Source of the DNA: JAEUJZ01 sp964460115
GTDB lineage: Bacteria > Myxococcota_A > Polyangia > Palsa-1104 > JAEUJZ01
NCBI GenBank assembly: GCA_964460115.1
Contig: CAYWPR010000013.1
Span: 1-64,000, forward strand
DNA: 64,000 bases
Direction of reading: 5' to 3'
Shown: piece by piece, positions 1 through 8,018 of the stretch
Numbering within the stretch: the first letter of the stretch is position 1
How the letters are laid out: each line of letters starts with the position of its first letter
Translations under genes and position numbers: made by a program
Notes under the pieces: model-generated
Database searches by the model: none
Seen by the model: only the letters and a program-made list of their open reading frames with translations
What the model was told of the DNA's origin: nothing

Positions 1-2
1 CT

Positions 3-155
3 CCCACCGCGATGATGCGCGGACTGATGCGTCTGTGGGCGGCCTTGGACGCGCTGGCGGATGTAGACCCAAAGACCCTGGAGCGGTGGCGGAGCCAGCT
101 CCAAGAGCTCTTCGGCTCGCGACGTGATTCTCGACGGAGGCGCAACCTTCTGTAG
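3..155 (+). CDS. C-terminal end of an unidentified protein (truncated by window edge)
   Basis: An open frame enters from the left edge and ends at a TAG at 153-155. The visible 50 residues are rich in Leu, Trp and Arg (LMRLWAALDAL, then SRRDSRRRRNLL at the end). The basic tail would suit a nucleic-acid-binding protein or a transposase C-terminus, but no family can be named. Two in-frame ATGs (12 and 15) exist, but the open frame continues upstream of them, so the true start probably lies outside the window. It may also be a chance frame. Confidence 0.3.
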   Translation, partial: PTAMMRGLMRLWAALDALADVDPKTLERWRSQLQELFGSRRDSRRRRNLL

Positions 156-277
156 ATCTGAAAGGCCTAAAGGCCCTTGGCGCTTTTCACTACAAACTTG
201 TGTCCGGACAAGCCCAATACTCTGGTGGCCGATTTCAGCCGCCTGGGCTGTCTCACCGGTAAGTTTATGGATGGGAA

Positions 278-892
278 CTAACTAGTACGGCCGGAAATGC
301 TGGCCAGAGTATTGGCGATGGCGCGGCGGGCTTCTTCGATTTCGGCTTCGTTGCCGCCCAGCCACAACCTACCGACCGCGCCAAACGTGACAACTTCTAA
401 AAGGTGGACCGGCGCGGCTTTTTCGGCTTCGTTGGCGCAGATTGCGGCATAGCCGGCCGGGGCCAGTTCCAGCAAATAAAGCGTCTGCTTTTCGGCAATC
501 ATATCGCCGTGGCGAAAGCGGTTGATAAGCTGCGAATGGTAGCCTTCAATGCCGGTGATGGTCTCTTCGGACAGCACCTTGGGCTTCATTCGCGCCATTT
601 CCTGGACGCCCATGTGCGCGAGCATGGCTGCTCCCGCTTGCCGAATCTCCCCCTGATCAAACGAGTGCACTTCCAGCAAACCGTAGGCGCGCTCGACGAT
701 CTGCATCCCGGGAATGACCCGCGTCGCCTTCAGCGCCGTATCGGTAAGCTGATTGATGGCGATGCCGGGGGCGATCTCGATGAGTAAGGCCGCCTGCTGT
801 TCCAGGGGCAAAAAGCCCTGCGCTACCGTTTGAAGAAACCCAGTGAGCTGTGGTTGCAAGACGTCAATGTAGCTAAATGTGCGAAGTTCCAT
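278..892 (-). CDS. Tandem-BMC-domain shell protein, CsoS1D/CcmP type (BMC-T)
   Basis: This is a predicted bacterial microcompartment shell trimer made of two fused BMC domains. The N-terminal part (ELRTFSYIDVLQPQL, then FLPLEQQAALLIEIAPG) and the pore-loop segment VERAYG follow the carboxysomal CsoS1D/CcmP pattern. In that family Glu-Arg pairs of the pore loop gate a large central pore and two trimers stack face to face. The second domain runs from LYLLELAPAGY through EAEKAAPVHLLEV to GAVGRLWLGG. The start is set at the ATG of MELRTF (892) because a GAGGAC ribosome site precedes it; an upstream ATG at 922 has none. No other shell protein, RuBisCO or aldehyde dehydrogenase gene lies in the window. 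The family call rests on recalled sequence resemblance. Confidence 0.85.
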   Translation of the reverse strand: MELRTFSYIDVLQPQLTGFLQTVAQGFLPLEQQAALLIEIAPGIAINQLTDTALKATRVIPGMQIVERAYGLLEVHSFDQGEIRQAGAAMLAHMGVQEMARMKPKVLSEETITGIEGYHSQLINRFRHGDMIAEKQTLYLLELAPAGYAAICANEAEKAAPVHLLEVVTFGAVGRLWLGGNEAEIEEARRAIANTLASISGRTS

Positions 893-1111
893 GGCCCAAG
901 TCCTCGGCGCGCAAACTAGCACAGGCCGAAAGCGCGCCAGCGTGAAAAAACATCAAGGCGCCACGCTCTATCGCTAGAGCTAGTTTGCGCTTGCTGGCGA
1001 TAGATTAAAACACGCCCTAGAACTTGTGTTTGGTGCAATACATATTAAAGACCGCAATAGACCCCATAGATCGTAACCCCGCAGATCGGCTAAGATGAGT
1101 CCTGGAGCCGG

Positions 1112-2797
1112 ATGTCGAGCGATGCTCAAACTGCTACGTCGCTGATCGGTCGTACCATCGGCGGACGCTTCACGATCAAAGCGACCATTGGGTCCGGCGG
1201 TATGGGACATGTGTATCGCGCGACGCAGTCTCCGCTGAATCGCGAAGTCGCGATCAAAGTCCTGCGCGTCGATTTGGCGCATCAAGAGGGCGTTTCTGAA
1301 CGCTTCGAGCGCGAGGCCCTGGCGGCCAGCCGCATTCAGCATCCCAACGCCATCACCATTTTCGAGTTTGGCAAAGACGGCGAGATCCTGTTTTTGGCCA
1401 TGGAGTTTCTGGCCGGCGAAACGCTGCGCCAGCGTCTGCGCCGCGATCCGCCGCTGGAAGTGGATGAAGCGCTCGACATGTTCGAAGCGATGGCCGGAGC
1501 CCTTGGGGCCGCGCACAAGGTTGGCGTGGTGCATCGCGATCTGAAGCCCGACAATATCTTTTTGGCGAAGTTTGATTCCGTCGGCGTGGTCGTGAAAGTG
1601 CTCGATTTCGGGCTGGCCAAACTTCTGGACACGGCCGCGCAGCAAAAAGATCAGCTGACCGCGCCGAATCTGCGCCTGGGGACGCCGCGCTTTATGGCGC
1701 CAGAACAAGCGCTGGGCATTCAGCCCATTGATTCGCGCTGCGACGTTTATGCCCTGGGACTTTTGCTGTTCGAGATGCTGGCGCAGCGCGCTCCGTTTGT
1801 GGGCGACGACGGCATGGAAGTGCTGGCGCAGCGGCTGCGGCGCGAGGCGCCCCGGCTATCGGTCATCGCGGCGAAGAAGAACTTCAGCGGCGAAATGGAC
1901 GATCTTTTGGCCAGTCTGCTCAAGCGCGATCGCGAGCACCGTCCGCAGGACGCCAACATCGTGCTTTCGCGGCTGCGCGAAATTCGCAAAAACAATCAGG
2001 TTTTTCGCACGGAAGAAAGCGCCAACGACACGCTGATTTCTGCACCTTCCGAATCCGTATCCGCGCGCAACAGCCTTTCGCGTTCTGGCAATAACATCCC
2101 TCACTCGGTGTCTCCGGCTCCTTCGGGGCGTCTGCGATCGGCCGGCGAAAGCGGACAACATCGCGCGCCTGTGAGTCGTCCGGACCCCATGGTGCGTTTG
2201 GATCAGGATGATTTTCCGGAAAAACCGACGGTCGTCGTCGATCCGGGAATGATCGAAGGTCCGACAGTGCAGCCTGGTATGCTGTCGGGTCCGGTAAGCG
2301 CTGCGCCGCGAATTTCCAGCCCGGCCATAAAGCCCGTGTCTCTGCCGCCTGAAGGCCATGGGCCGATGTATGTCAGCGGGTCGTATCGGCCCGTCAGCAA
2401 TCCTTCTGTAGGATCCAGCCGGCCGAATGTTCCGGCGATCTCGGGATCCTATGAAAAGCGCCGTGGCACGACGGTGCTCGTCGTGCTGGTGATCGTCATC
2501 GCGGTTTTGGCGCCAATCATTGCCTTATTGTTTCGCTACACCAGCTTGGGCAGTTCACAAGAACGCTCGGGCCTTGGTCCAAAAGCAGTACCGCCAAACG
2601 TAATCAGTACGCAGCCGCCGCAAAACGCGCCCGCTAGCGGCGAGTCTCCCGCAACCAAGCCCGCCGAGGTCAAAGCCGCGTCTGACCCCACAGTGGTGGC
2701 TGCCAACCCGGACAAAAATACCAAAAAGGTTGTCGGCAAGAAAAAGGGCGGCACGACTTCGGCAAAACCCAAACCCGGCGCTAAAAACCCGTTTTAA
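1112..2797 (+). CDS. Membrane-anchored Hanks-type Ser/Thr protein kinase
   Basis: This is a cytoplasmic protein kinase with a single transmembrane anchor (561 aa). The glycine loop GSGGMG is at residues 27-32, the ATP-anchoring Lys of VAIK is K49, the catalytic HRD motif has D143 and the DFG metal-binding Asp is D165. GTPRFMAPEQA marks the activation segment. All catalytic residues are present, so it should be active. A Pro/Ser-rich juxtamembrane stretch of about 150 residues follows, then a hydrophobic segment near 453-476, then a short Lys/Pro-rich extracytoplasmic tail with no recognisable sensor. GGAG precedes the ATG. The gene converges on lolA with 12 bases between. The stimulus and substrates are unknown. 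Confidence 0.93.
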   Translation: MSSDAQTATSLIGRTIGGRFTIKATIGSGGMGHVYRATQSPLNREVAIKVLRVDLAHQEGVSERFEREALAASRIQHPNAITIFEFGKDGEILFLAMEFLAGETLRQRLRRDPPLEVDEALDMFEAMAGALGAAHKVGVVHRDLKPDNIFLAKFDSVGVVVKVLDFGLAKLLDTAAQQKDQLTAPNLRLGTPRFMAPEQALGIQPIDSRCDVYALGLLLFEMLAQRAPFVGDDGMEVLAQRLRREAPRLSVIAAKKNFSGEMDDLLASLLKRDREHRPQDANIVLSRLREIRKNNQVFRTEESANDTLISAPSESVSARNSLSRSGNNIPHSVSPAPSGRLRSAGESGQHRAPVSRPDPMVRLDQDDFPEKPTVVVDPGMIEGPTVQPGMLSGPVSAAPRISSPAIKPVSLPPEGHGPMYVSGSYRPVSNPSVGSSRPNVPAISGSYEKRRGTTVLVVLVIVIAVLAPIIALLFRYTSLGSSQERSGLGPKAVPPNVISTQPPQNAPASGESPATKPAEVKAASDPTVVAANPDKNTKKVVGKKKGGTTSAKPKPGAKNPF

Positions 2798-2809
2798 AAC
2801 CGGCCGCTG

Positions 2810-3535
2810 CTACTCAAAAGCGTGAGCAGGCAGCGCGACATTGCGTCGGACGCGGGTAAAGGTGATTTCTTTTTCATCGCCCGATTGTTCGACCAGCAAT
2901 AGTCGCGATAGCTGCCAAGTGCGTGCATCGATGTGCAGCTCGATGCGTGAAAATGTTTTGCCAAGCAGCGAACTACCCCCTTCGCTGTGCGGAAACAAAA
3001 GCAGCGCCGGTCGCAGCTTGGCAGGTTCGCCGCCGACGCGCATCGTGTACTGTTTGTCGGTGCTGGCTGCGGTTTCGCTTTGGGCGCCCGCGCCAAGTCC
3101 CAGCCAAAGTCGAAGCTGCGCAAAAATGGCGCGCAGGCTGGGGTTGGCTCCGGTGTCGAATACTTGAGTCGTCGGGCTTTGTGAACCCGTGCCGTTGCGA
3201 TTGCCCATGCGCAGGGTGGCTTTGTCGCCGACTAGAACCAGCGTCGAAGGATCCGGCTGCAAATATTCCCAGCACAGCCGCGCCGGTCCTTCTGCGGGCC
3301 GTTCAAAAAGCAGACGCCCGAAAGACTGCATTTCCTGCTTGAACAGGTTGACGCGGCTTTTTTGCACAAACTCGGCGTACAGCGTGCGCAGATCGCGCTG
3401 CGCCGTCGTCAGCTTTTCTAACAAATCCTGCGGAGTGCTCGGCGCACTCGCTTCCGCCGCCGCTTTTTCGCAGCGCAAAAGGATGTTGGCAAAAAGCAGC
3501 GCAATCGCCAGTCCGCTAGCGATTCGCCGCAACAT
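2810..3535 (-). CDS. LolA-like outer-membrane lipoprotein carrier protein
   Basis: This is a periplasmic protein of 241 aa with an N-terminal signal segment (LAIALLFANILL). It is followed by a LolA-type half-barrel pattern: repeated hydrophobic strands, LRTLYAEFVQKS near the N-terminus, then GRLLFERP and LCWEYLQPDPSTLVLVGDKATL. Family members bind lipid or lipoprotein acyl chains. The gene overlaps the upstream ACP gene by 20 bases and is third in an operon fabG-ACP-lolA. In aryl-polyene and related fatty-acid-type clusters such LolA homologues travel with ACPs and ketoreductases, so a role in exporting an acyl-chain product is plausible (inference). It is probably a paralogue of housekeeping LolA. 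Confidence 0.75.
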   Translation of the reverse strand: MLRRIASGLAIALLFANILLRCEKAAAEASAPSTPQDLLEKLTTAQRDLRTLYAEFVQKSRVNLFKQEMQSFGRLLFERPAEGPARLCWEYLQPDPSTLVLVGDKATLRMGNRNGTGSQSPTTQVFDTGANPSLRAIFAQLRLWLGLGAGAQSETAASTDKQYTMRVGGEPAKLRPALLLFPHSEGGSSLLGKTFSRIELHIDARTWQLSRLLLVEQSGDEKEITFTRVRRNVALPAHAFE

Positions 3536-3827
3536 ACTCAGCCAGTGCCGCTACGGAAGAGAATGCTTGTTTTCCGACGGTTTCATCGGGAATGGTCACC
3601 CGATACTTGCGCTCGATGGCCACCGCCAGTTCCAGGGCGTCGATCGAATCAAGGCCCAGTCCGCTTTGAAAAAGCGGAGCATGGTCATCAATACTTTCCG
3701 CGCTGCGCTCCAGGCGCAGACTATTAATGATGAGTTCTTTGATTTCCTGTTGCAGGGCTCGAGTGATCATTTCTTGTTTGGCCGTTGTGAAAAATCGGGG
3801 AAGGTCCCGCTCGGGTGTTTCTACCAT
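3516..3827 (-). CDS. Acyl carrier protein
   Basis: This 103-aa protein carries the ACP signature GLGLDSIDALEL, in which Ser61 would receive the 4'-phosphopantetheine arm. The acidic helix II and the four-helix length fit the ACP family. The N-terminus is about 20 residues longer than usual. The ATG at 3827 has an acceptable GGAAG upstream, but an internal ATG at 3770 would give a standard 84-residue ACP. It overlaps fabG by 7 bases and lolA by 20, so the three genes are probably translationally coupled. Its dedicated partner synthase is not in the window. Confidence 0.88.
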   Translation of the reverse strand: MVETPERDLPRFFTTAKQEMITRALQQEIKELIINSLRLERSAESIDDHAPLFQSGLGLDSIDALELAVAIERKYRVTIPDETVGKQAFSSVAALAEYVAANR

Positions 3828-4579
3828 GCTTCCGGTGGCGCAGATAGGAGTTCCAATCCGCCATCGGCAGCCAGGCTTTGTCCGGTGATATAGCTGCCGC
3901 GCTCGCTCGTCAAAAATCCAACCAGCGCCGCAATTTCATCGGCGCTGCCCAATCGCTGCATCGGCACCGTATTGCGCAATTCCGTTTTCAGCGCATCCGC
4001 AAGCTCAGAAAAGATTGCCGTGTCGACAAGTCCGGACGAGACGCAATTGACGGTAATGCCAAATCGCGACACTTCAAGAAGCAGACTGCGCATCAGCCCC
4101 AAAAGGCCCGCCTTGGCGGCGCCGTAAGCGGTTTGCCCCCGTCGACCGAGCGTTGCGGTTGGCGAGCTTAAAAAAACAATGCGCCCGGCGCGCGCCGCGA
4201 TCATTCCCGGCAGGACGGCTTTTGCCGCCAAAAATCCGCCGCGCAGATGAACTCCCAGCACGGCATCCAGATCGGCTGTAGGCATGGTCATTAGCAACCG
4301 ATCGCGCGTAAAGCCGGCGGCATGTACCAGAATTTGGACGCCAGACTCTGCCAACTCGCTGCCTCGCTGAAACAGCTTTTTCCAATCCGCCTCGGCGGCG
4401 GCATCGCAGTGCAGCGCGGCGATGGACAAGCCTTCGGCTTGCGCCTTTTTGACGGCCGCCGCGGCGCCTGCAGCATCATGAGCATAGGTGATATAGACCT
4501 CCAAGCCGGTTTGGGCCAGGTGGCGTGCAATAGCCAGCCCAATGCCGCGGCTTCCTCCGGTAATCAGAGCTTTGCGCAT
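3821..4579 (-). CDS. 3-oxoacyl-ACP reductase-like short-chain dehydrogenase (FabG family)
   Basis: This is an NAD(P)H-dependent ketoreductase of the short-chain dehydrogenase fold (252 aa). The dinucleotide motif TGGSRGIG lies at the N-terminus. The catalytic Ser is in VFLSSP and the YxxxK pair in AYGAAK. The C-terminal ITGQSLAADGG is typical of FabG. The ATG at 4579 (MRKALITGG) is chosen because family members begin at this point; the longer open frame to 4660 would run into the divergent gene. It is the first gene of the fabG-ACP-lolA operon and should reduce beta-ketoacyl chains bound to the neighbouring ACP. Confidence 0.9.
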   Translation of the reverse strand: MRKALITGGSRGIGLAIARHLAQTGLEVYITYAHDAAGAAAAVKKAQAEGLSIAALHCDAAAEADWKKLFQRGSELAESGVQILVHAAGFTRDRLLMTMPTADLDAVLGVHLRGGFLAAKAVLPGMIAARAGRIVFLSSPTATLGRRGQTAYGAAKAGLLGLMRSLLLEVSRFGITVNCVSSGLVDTAIFSELADALKTELRNTVPMQRLGSADEIAALVGFLTSERGSYITGQSLAADGGLELLSAPPEAW

Positions 4580-4611
4580 GAGGCGCGCATGATAACAGGC
4601 CCAAACTCGGT

Positions 4612-5472
4612 TTGTGGCAAGCTGTGCGCGTGACATCTTCCCGTCCGGTTTACGCGGCATGGTTTGGCCGTCCGATTTTTTACTTGGCGCTTATCGCCGT
4701 CGTAAGCAGCGGGGGCGCGGCGGCGTTTGGAATTCCGTCGGAAAGCACATCGCGCATTTTATTTATCGCCACGCTGGGGCTATTCCTTTTGATCATCACC
4801 CTGGGCAGTTTCTATCTGCCTTCGGGAATCTTTGGTCGGCCGCTACTGCGCGGCGCGCCGACGCGGCCGCTTATCGCCCTGACCTTTGATGATGGGCCCT
4901 GTCCGCAAAGCACGCCGGCGGTGCTGCAGGTGCTGCGCCGCCACGGAATTCGCGCCACATTTTTTGTCATCGGCGAGCGTGCCGCTCGCCATCCTGAACT
5001 CATCGCCGCTTTGGAAAAAGACGGTCATCAAGTGGAAAACCACTCGCTGCGCCATTCCTGGGCCACGCCTTTTATGCCGCGCGGGCGACTTGCCAAAGAG
5101 CTTTTTTTGACGCAAAAGATTCTTCGCGAGGCCAGTCCCAGCGGTCGAATGCCGCGCTGGTTTCGTCCGCCCATTGGCATTCTGTCTCCGCCGATCGCGG
5201 CGGCAGCGCGGCGCGCCGGTCTGCGGCTGTGCGGCTGGTCCTGCAAAAGCCGCGACGGATTGCGCTCTACTAGCGTTACGCAGGCCCTAGACCGCTTGCG
5301 CGCCGGCCTTTTTTCGGGGGCGATTTTGCTTTTGCATGATGCCGCCGAGCGCGGTGATCACATTCCGATCGCAGCGGCGGTGCTGGAACAGCTATTGCCG
5401 CTTTGTGCGGCGCGCGGCCTGCGCCCCGTTTCACTCGATGAGCTGGTGATAGAAGACGCAAAATTTGATTAA
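4612..5472 (+). CDS. Polysaccharide deacetylase (NodB homology domain)
   Basis: This is a predicted metal-dependent N- or O-deacetylase acting on peptidoglycan, chitin-like or other cell-surface glycans. An N-terminal hydrophobic stretch (FYLALIAVVSSGGAAAF and a second segment LFIATLGLFLLIITLG) anchors it in the membrane. The catalytic domain then shows the motif 1 acid pair LTFDDGP, the metal-ligand motif NHSLRHSW, motif 3 RWFRPPIG and the terminal LLLHD. All five motifs look intact. The open frame begins at TTG 4612; GTG at 4624 or 4630 are equally possible starts. It is divergent from fabG with a very short intergenic region. Confidence 0.9.
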   Translation: MWQAVRVTSSRPVYAAWFGRPIFYLALIAVVSSGGAAAFGIPSESTSRILFIATLGLFLLIITLGSFYLPSGIFGRPLLRGAPTRPLIALTFDDGPCPQSTPAVLQVLRRHGIRATFFVIGERAARHPELIAALEKDGHQVENHSLRHSWATPFMPRGRLAKELFLTQKILREASPSGRMPRWFRPPIGILSPPIAAAARRAGLRLCGWSCKSRDGLRSTSVTQALDRLRAGLFSGAILLLHDAAERGDHIPIAAAVLEQLLPLCAARGLRPVSLDELVIEDAKFD

Positions 5473-5499
5473 GCATCCAGACGACATTCTAATGGGGAC

Positions 5500-6480
5500 A
5501 TGATTGAGGTGTGTTCGACGTGTGCTCGGAAGTTCACGCCGCAGTTTGCCTATCAGGTGGCGGTGCTGGGTCCTGCAACGGGTGGGAGCGGCGCCGGCGG
5601 TCCGCAAAAGCGCTACTATTGCCGGCTGGAATGTCGACGCAGCGCCCTCGGCGAGGCGGCTTTCGCCATTCGCAAAGCTCGGCGTATCGCCATCCTGAAC
5701 CAAAAAGGCGGAACCGGCAAAACGACTACGGCCATCAATTTGGCCGCCGGACTGGCCGAGCGCAATCACGAAACTCTGCTGATTGATACCGATGCGCAGG
5801 GCAATGTTGGCGCCAGCCTAGGCATCAAGGGCGAACGCTCTTTGTACCATGTGCTTGTCGACGGCACCGAAGTTTCCGATGTCGCGGTTCCGATACGCAG
5901 CCATCTGGACGTGGTCACGGCCGACGCCACCTTGGCCGTGGCCGAAGTGTGGCTGGCCCGTCTCGACAAGGACCGCGATCGAGTGATGGCGCAGCGCCTC
6001 GGACAGACGCATCGCCGCTACCAGTACATCGTTCTGGATTGCGGGCCTTCGCTATCGCTACTAAATCAAAATGCTCTGACCTATGCCGACGAAGTGCTTA
6101 TACCCGTGTCTTGCGACTATCTGTCGCTCGTCGGCGTCAAGCAGGTCTTAAAAACTCTTAAGGACATCGAGCGGCATCTTGGTCACTCGGTAAATATCAC
6201 CGGCGTGCTTCCGACATTCTACGACGCGCGCGTGCGCCTGGCCCGCGAAGCCGTGGAAACTCTGCGCGAGCATTTTCGCGAGCGCCTTTACGATCCGATT
6301 CGGCGCTCGACGCGGCTGGCCGAAGCGCCCAGCCACCGCCAGACCATCTTTGAATACGATGCGGAATCTTCGGGCGCCGAAGATTACCGCAAGGTGGTCG
6401 AGCGGGTGCTTTTGCGCGAGCCGGCAAAGCGCAGCGTTGGAACCTCTTTGGACGCGCTGCGTCCCTCGGCGGCGCCGTAA
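5500..6480 (+). CDS. ParA/Soj-type ATPase with N-terminal Cys motif
   Basis: This is a deviant Walker-A ATPase used for DNA or cargo partitioning. The P-loop is NQKGGTGKTTTAINLA with the signature Lys, the A' motif is LLIDTDAQGNVGASL and the Walker B-like motif is YIVLDCGPSL. The first 48 residues are not part of ParA. They carry CSTC (C5, C8) and CRLEC near residue 42-46, a C-x2-C ... C-x3-C arrangement that could bind zinc. The ribbon-helix-helix-like gene follows after 16 bases, as in ParA/small-centromere-binder pairs. The cargo could be chromosome, plasmid-derived locus or a protein cluster; no parS-like repeats were seen nearby. Confidence 0.88.
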   Translation: MIEVCSTCARKFTPQFAYQVAVLGPATGGSGAGGPQKRYYCRLECRRSALGEAAFAIRKARRIAILNQKGGTGKTTTAINLAAGLAERNHETLLIDTDAQGNVGASLGIKGERSLYHVLVDGTEVSDVAVPIRSHLDVVTADATLAVAEVWLARLDKDRDRVMAQRLGQTHRRYQYIVLDCGPSLSLLNQNALTYADEVLIPVSCDYLSLVGVKQVLKTLKDIERHLGHSVNITGVLPTFYDARVRLAREAVETLREHFRERLYDPIRRSTRLAEAPSHRQTIFEYDAESSGAEDYRKVVERVLLREPAKRSVGTSLDALRPSAAP

Positions 6481-6496
6481 TTAGGAACGCTGCAAC

Positions 6497-6823
6497 ATGG
6501 ATTCCAAGATCGAGACACCTGCATCGGCGCGCGGCGGCTTGGCCCGCGATCCGCTGTCGGCCGACGATATCCTCGCCGATTTTTATCGCTCGGACCGCCG
6601 CAGCGAGGCAGCATCGGCGCCGGAGCCGTCAGATGATGCGGCAAAAAAACGTCCCACCCACTACAAAGTGGTGTGCATCTCGCTATACAACGAAGACATC
6701 GATCGGCTAAAAGCGCTAGTCGCCGAGCTGAAACGTCGCGGCCACAGCAAAGCCAATCAATCTCAGGTCATTCGCGAAGCGCTGTTGCAAATCGACCTGG
6801 ATCGCGTTCCTCGTCCTCACTAG
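6497..6823 (+). CDS. Small ribbon-helix-helix-like protein, probable ParA partner
   Basis: This 108-aa protein has a polar, probably disordered first half (residues 1-50). The C-terminal segment of about 45 residues runs HYKVVCISLYNEDIDRLKAL to SQVIREALLQID. The pattern of one beta strand followed by two helices resembles CopG/Arc ribbon-helix-helix DNA-binding proteins. Such proteins act as centromere binders with short ParA partners, and a flexible N-terminus commonly stimulates the ParA ATPase. It starts 16 bases after parA with AGGA upstream of the ATG. The domain assignment is by pattern only. Confidence 0.6.
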   Translation: MDSKIETPASARGGLARDPLSADDILADFYRSDRRSEAASAPEPSDDAAKKRPTHYKVVCISLYNEDIDRLKALVAELKRRGHSKANQSQVIREALLQIDLDRVPRPH

Positions 6824-6832
6824 GCAGCTTTT

Positions 6833-8005
6833 ATGACCACAAGCAACAAGCGGTTAAAGGTCGCGGTTCTTTATGGCGGCCGCTCCGGCGAGCATGAAAT
6901 TTCGCTGCAATCGGCGGCCTCGGTGCTGCGCAACCTCGATCCCGAGCGCTACCAAGCCATTCCGATTGCCATCGACAAGCAGGGCCGCTGGCACCTAAAC
7001 GATCTGTCGCTTTGCGAAAAAGGTCTGCGCGTGCTGCCGGTCTATAAAGACGCGCCGGCGGTTTTGCTGCCGCCCAATCCCAGTTGCGATGACGGCGCCG
7101 AATTGCTGGTCCTTTCCAGCCAAGCGCCGGCAAATGCCCAAGCCGCAATGCCGCAGATCGACGTGATCTTTCCAGTGATGCATGGGCCGCTTTGTGAAGA
7201 TGGAACGATTCAGGGGCTTTTGGAATTGGCCGAGGTGCCTTATGTGGGCTGCGGCGTGCTGGCATCCGCCGTCGGCATGGACAAAGAAGTGGCCAAGCGG
7301 CTGATGCGCGATGCCGGGCTGCCGGTGGTGCCCTGGGTGACGGTACTCGATGCGCTGTGGCGCCGCGATGCGCAAAGCACGCTCGACAAAGTCGCCGCGC
7401 AAATTGGCTATCCCTGTTTCGTGAAGCCTGCCTGCCAAGGCTCGAGCGTGGGCGTGCACAAAGTCAAAAGCGCGAATCAATTGGCAGCGGCGATTGACGA
7501 TGCGCTGCGCTTTGACCGCAAAGTTCTCATCGAACGGGCGGTAGTTGCCCGCGAAATCGAAGTCGCCGTGCTTGAGCATAGCGACCCGGCCGAAGCGCCG
7601 CTGACCAGCATCGTCGGCGAGATCAATCCGCGCGGCCAGCACGAATTTTATTCTTACGCTGCCAAATACCTTGATGAAAACGGCGCCGAGCTGTGCATTC
7701 CGGCGGCCCTAAGCGCCGAGCAGGCGACGGCCGTGCGGCAATTGGCGGCGGCGGCGTTTACGACGCTCGGCTGCGAAGGCATGGCCCGCGTCGATTTCTT
7801 TCTAAGTCGTACCGACGGGACATTTTACTTTAACGAGCTCAACACTATTCCCGGCTTCACCTCGATCAGCATGTATCCCAAGCTGTGGGAAGCGTCGGGA
7901 GTTTCCTATCAAGAGCTTCTGAGTCGTCTTATCGATCTGGCCTTGCTTCGCGCCGAACGCAAACGCGCCCTCATTCGCGATTACCAAAACGAAGCAAATT
8001 TCTAA
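6833..8005 (+). CDS. ddl: D-alanine--D-alanine ligase
   Basis: This ATP-grasp ligase joins two D-alanines for the peptidoglycan stem peptide (390 aa, cytoplasmic). The N-terminal VAVLYGGRSGEHEISLQSA is the Ddl signature. The domain continues with HGPLCEDGTIQGLLELAEVPYVGCGV, FVKPACQGSSVGVHKV and the metal-binding end YFNELNTIPGFTSISMYPK. The length slightly exceeds E. coli DdlB because of a charged insert in the middle. It lies 9 bases after the ribbon-helix-helix gene and is probably co-transcribed with parA, although no functional link is obvious. It converges with the receptor kinase gene. Confidence 0.95.
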   Translation: MTTSNKRLKVAVLYGGRSGEHEISLQSAASVLRNLDPERYQAIPIAIDKQGRWHLNDLSLCEKGLRVLPVYKDAPAVLLPPNPSCDDGAELLVLSSQAPANAQAAMPQIDVIFPVMHGPLCEDGTIQGLLELAEVPYVGCGVLASAVGMDKEVAKRLMRDAGLPVVPWVTVLDALWRRDAQSTLDKVAAQIGYPCFVKPACQGSSVGVHKVKSANQLAAAIDDALRFDRKVLIERAVVAREIEVAVLEHSDPAEAPLTSIVGEINPRGQHEFYSYAAKYLDENGAELCIPAALSAEQATAVRQLAAAAFTTLGCEGMARVDFFLSRTDGTFYFNELNTIPGFTSISMYPKLWEASGVSYQELLSRLIDLALLRAERKRALIRDYQNEANF

Positions 8006-8018
8006 AAAGGCGCAGCGC

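Noticed and set aside
980..1708. Long reverse-strand open frame inside the kinase gene
   Set aside because: It is antisense to a kinase gene with all catalytic motifs, has no ribosome site and no recognisable protein features. GC-rich codon patterns create such frames.
3189..3893. Long plus-strand open frame across the ACP and lolA genes
   Set aside because: It spans two genes with clear family motifs on the other strand, so it is a shadow frame.
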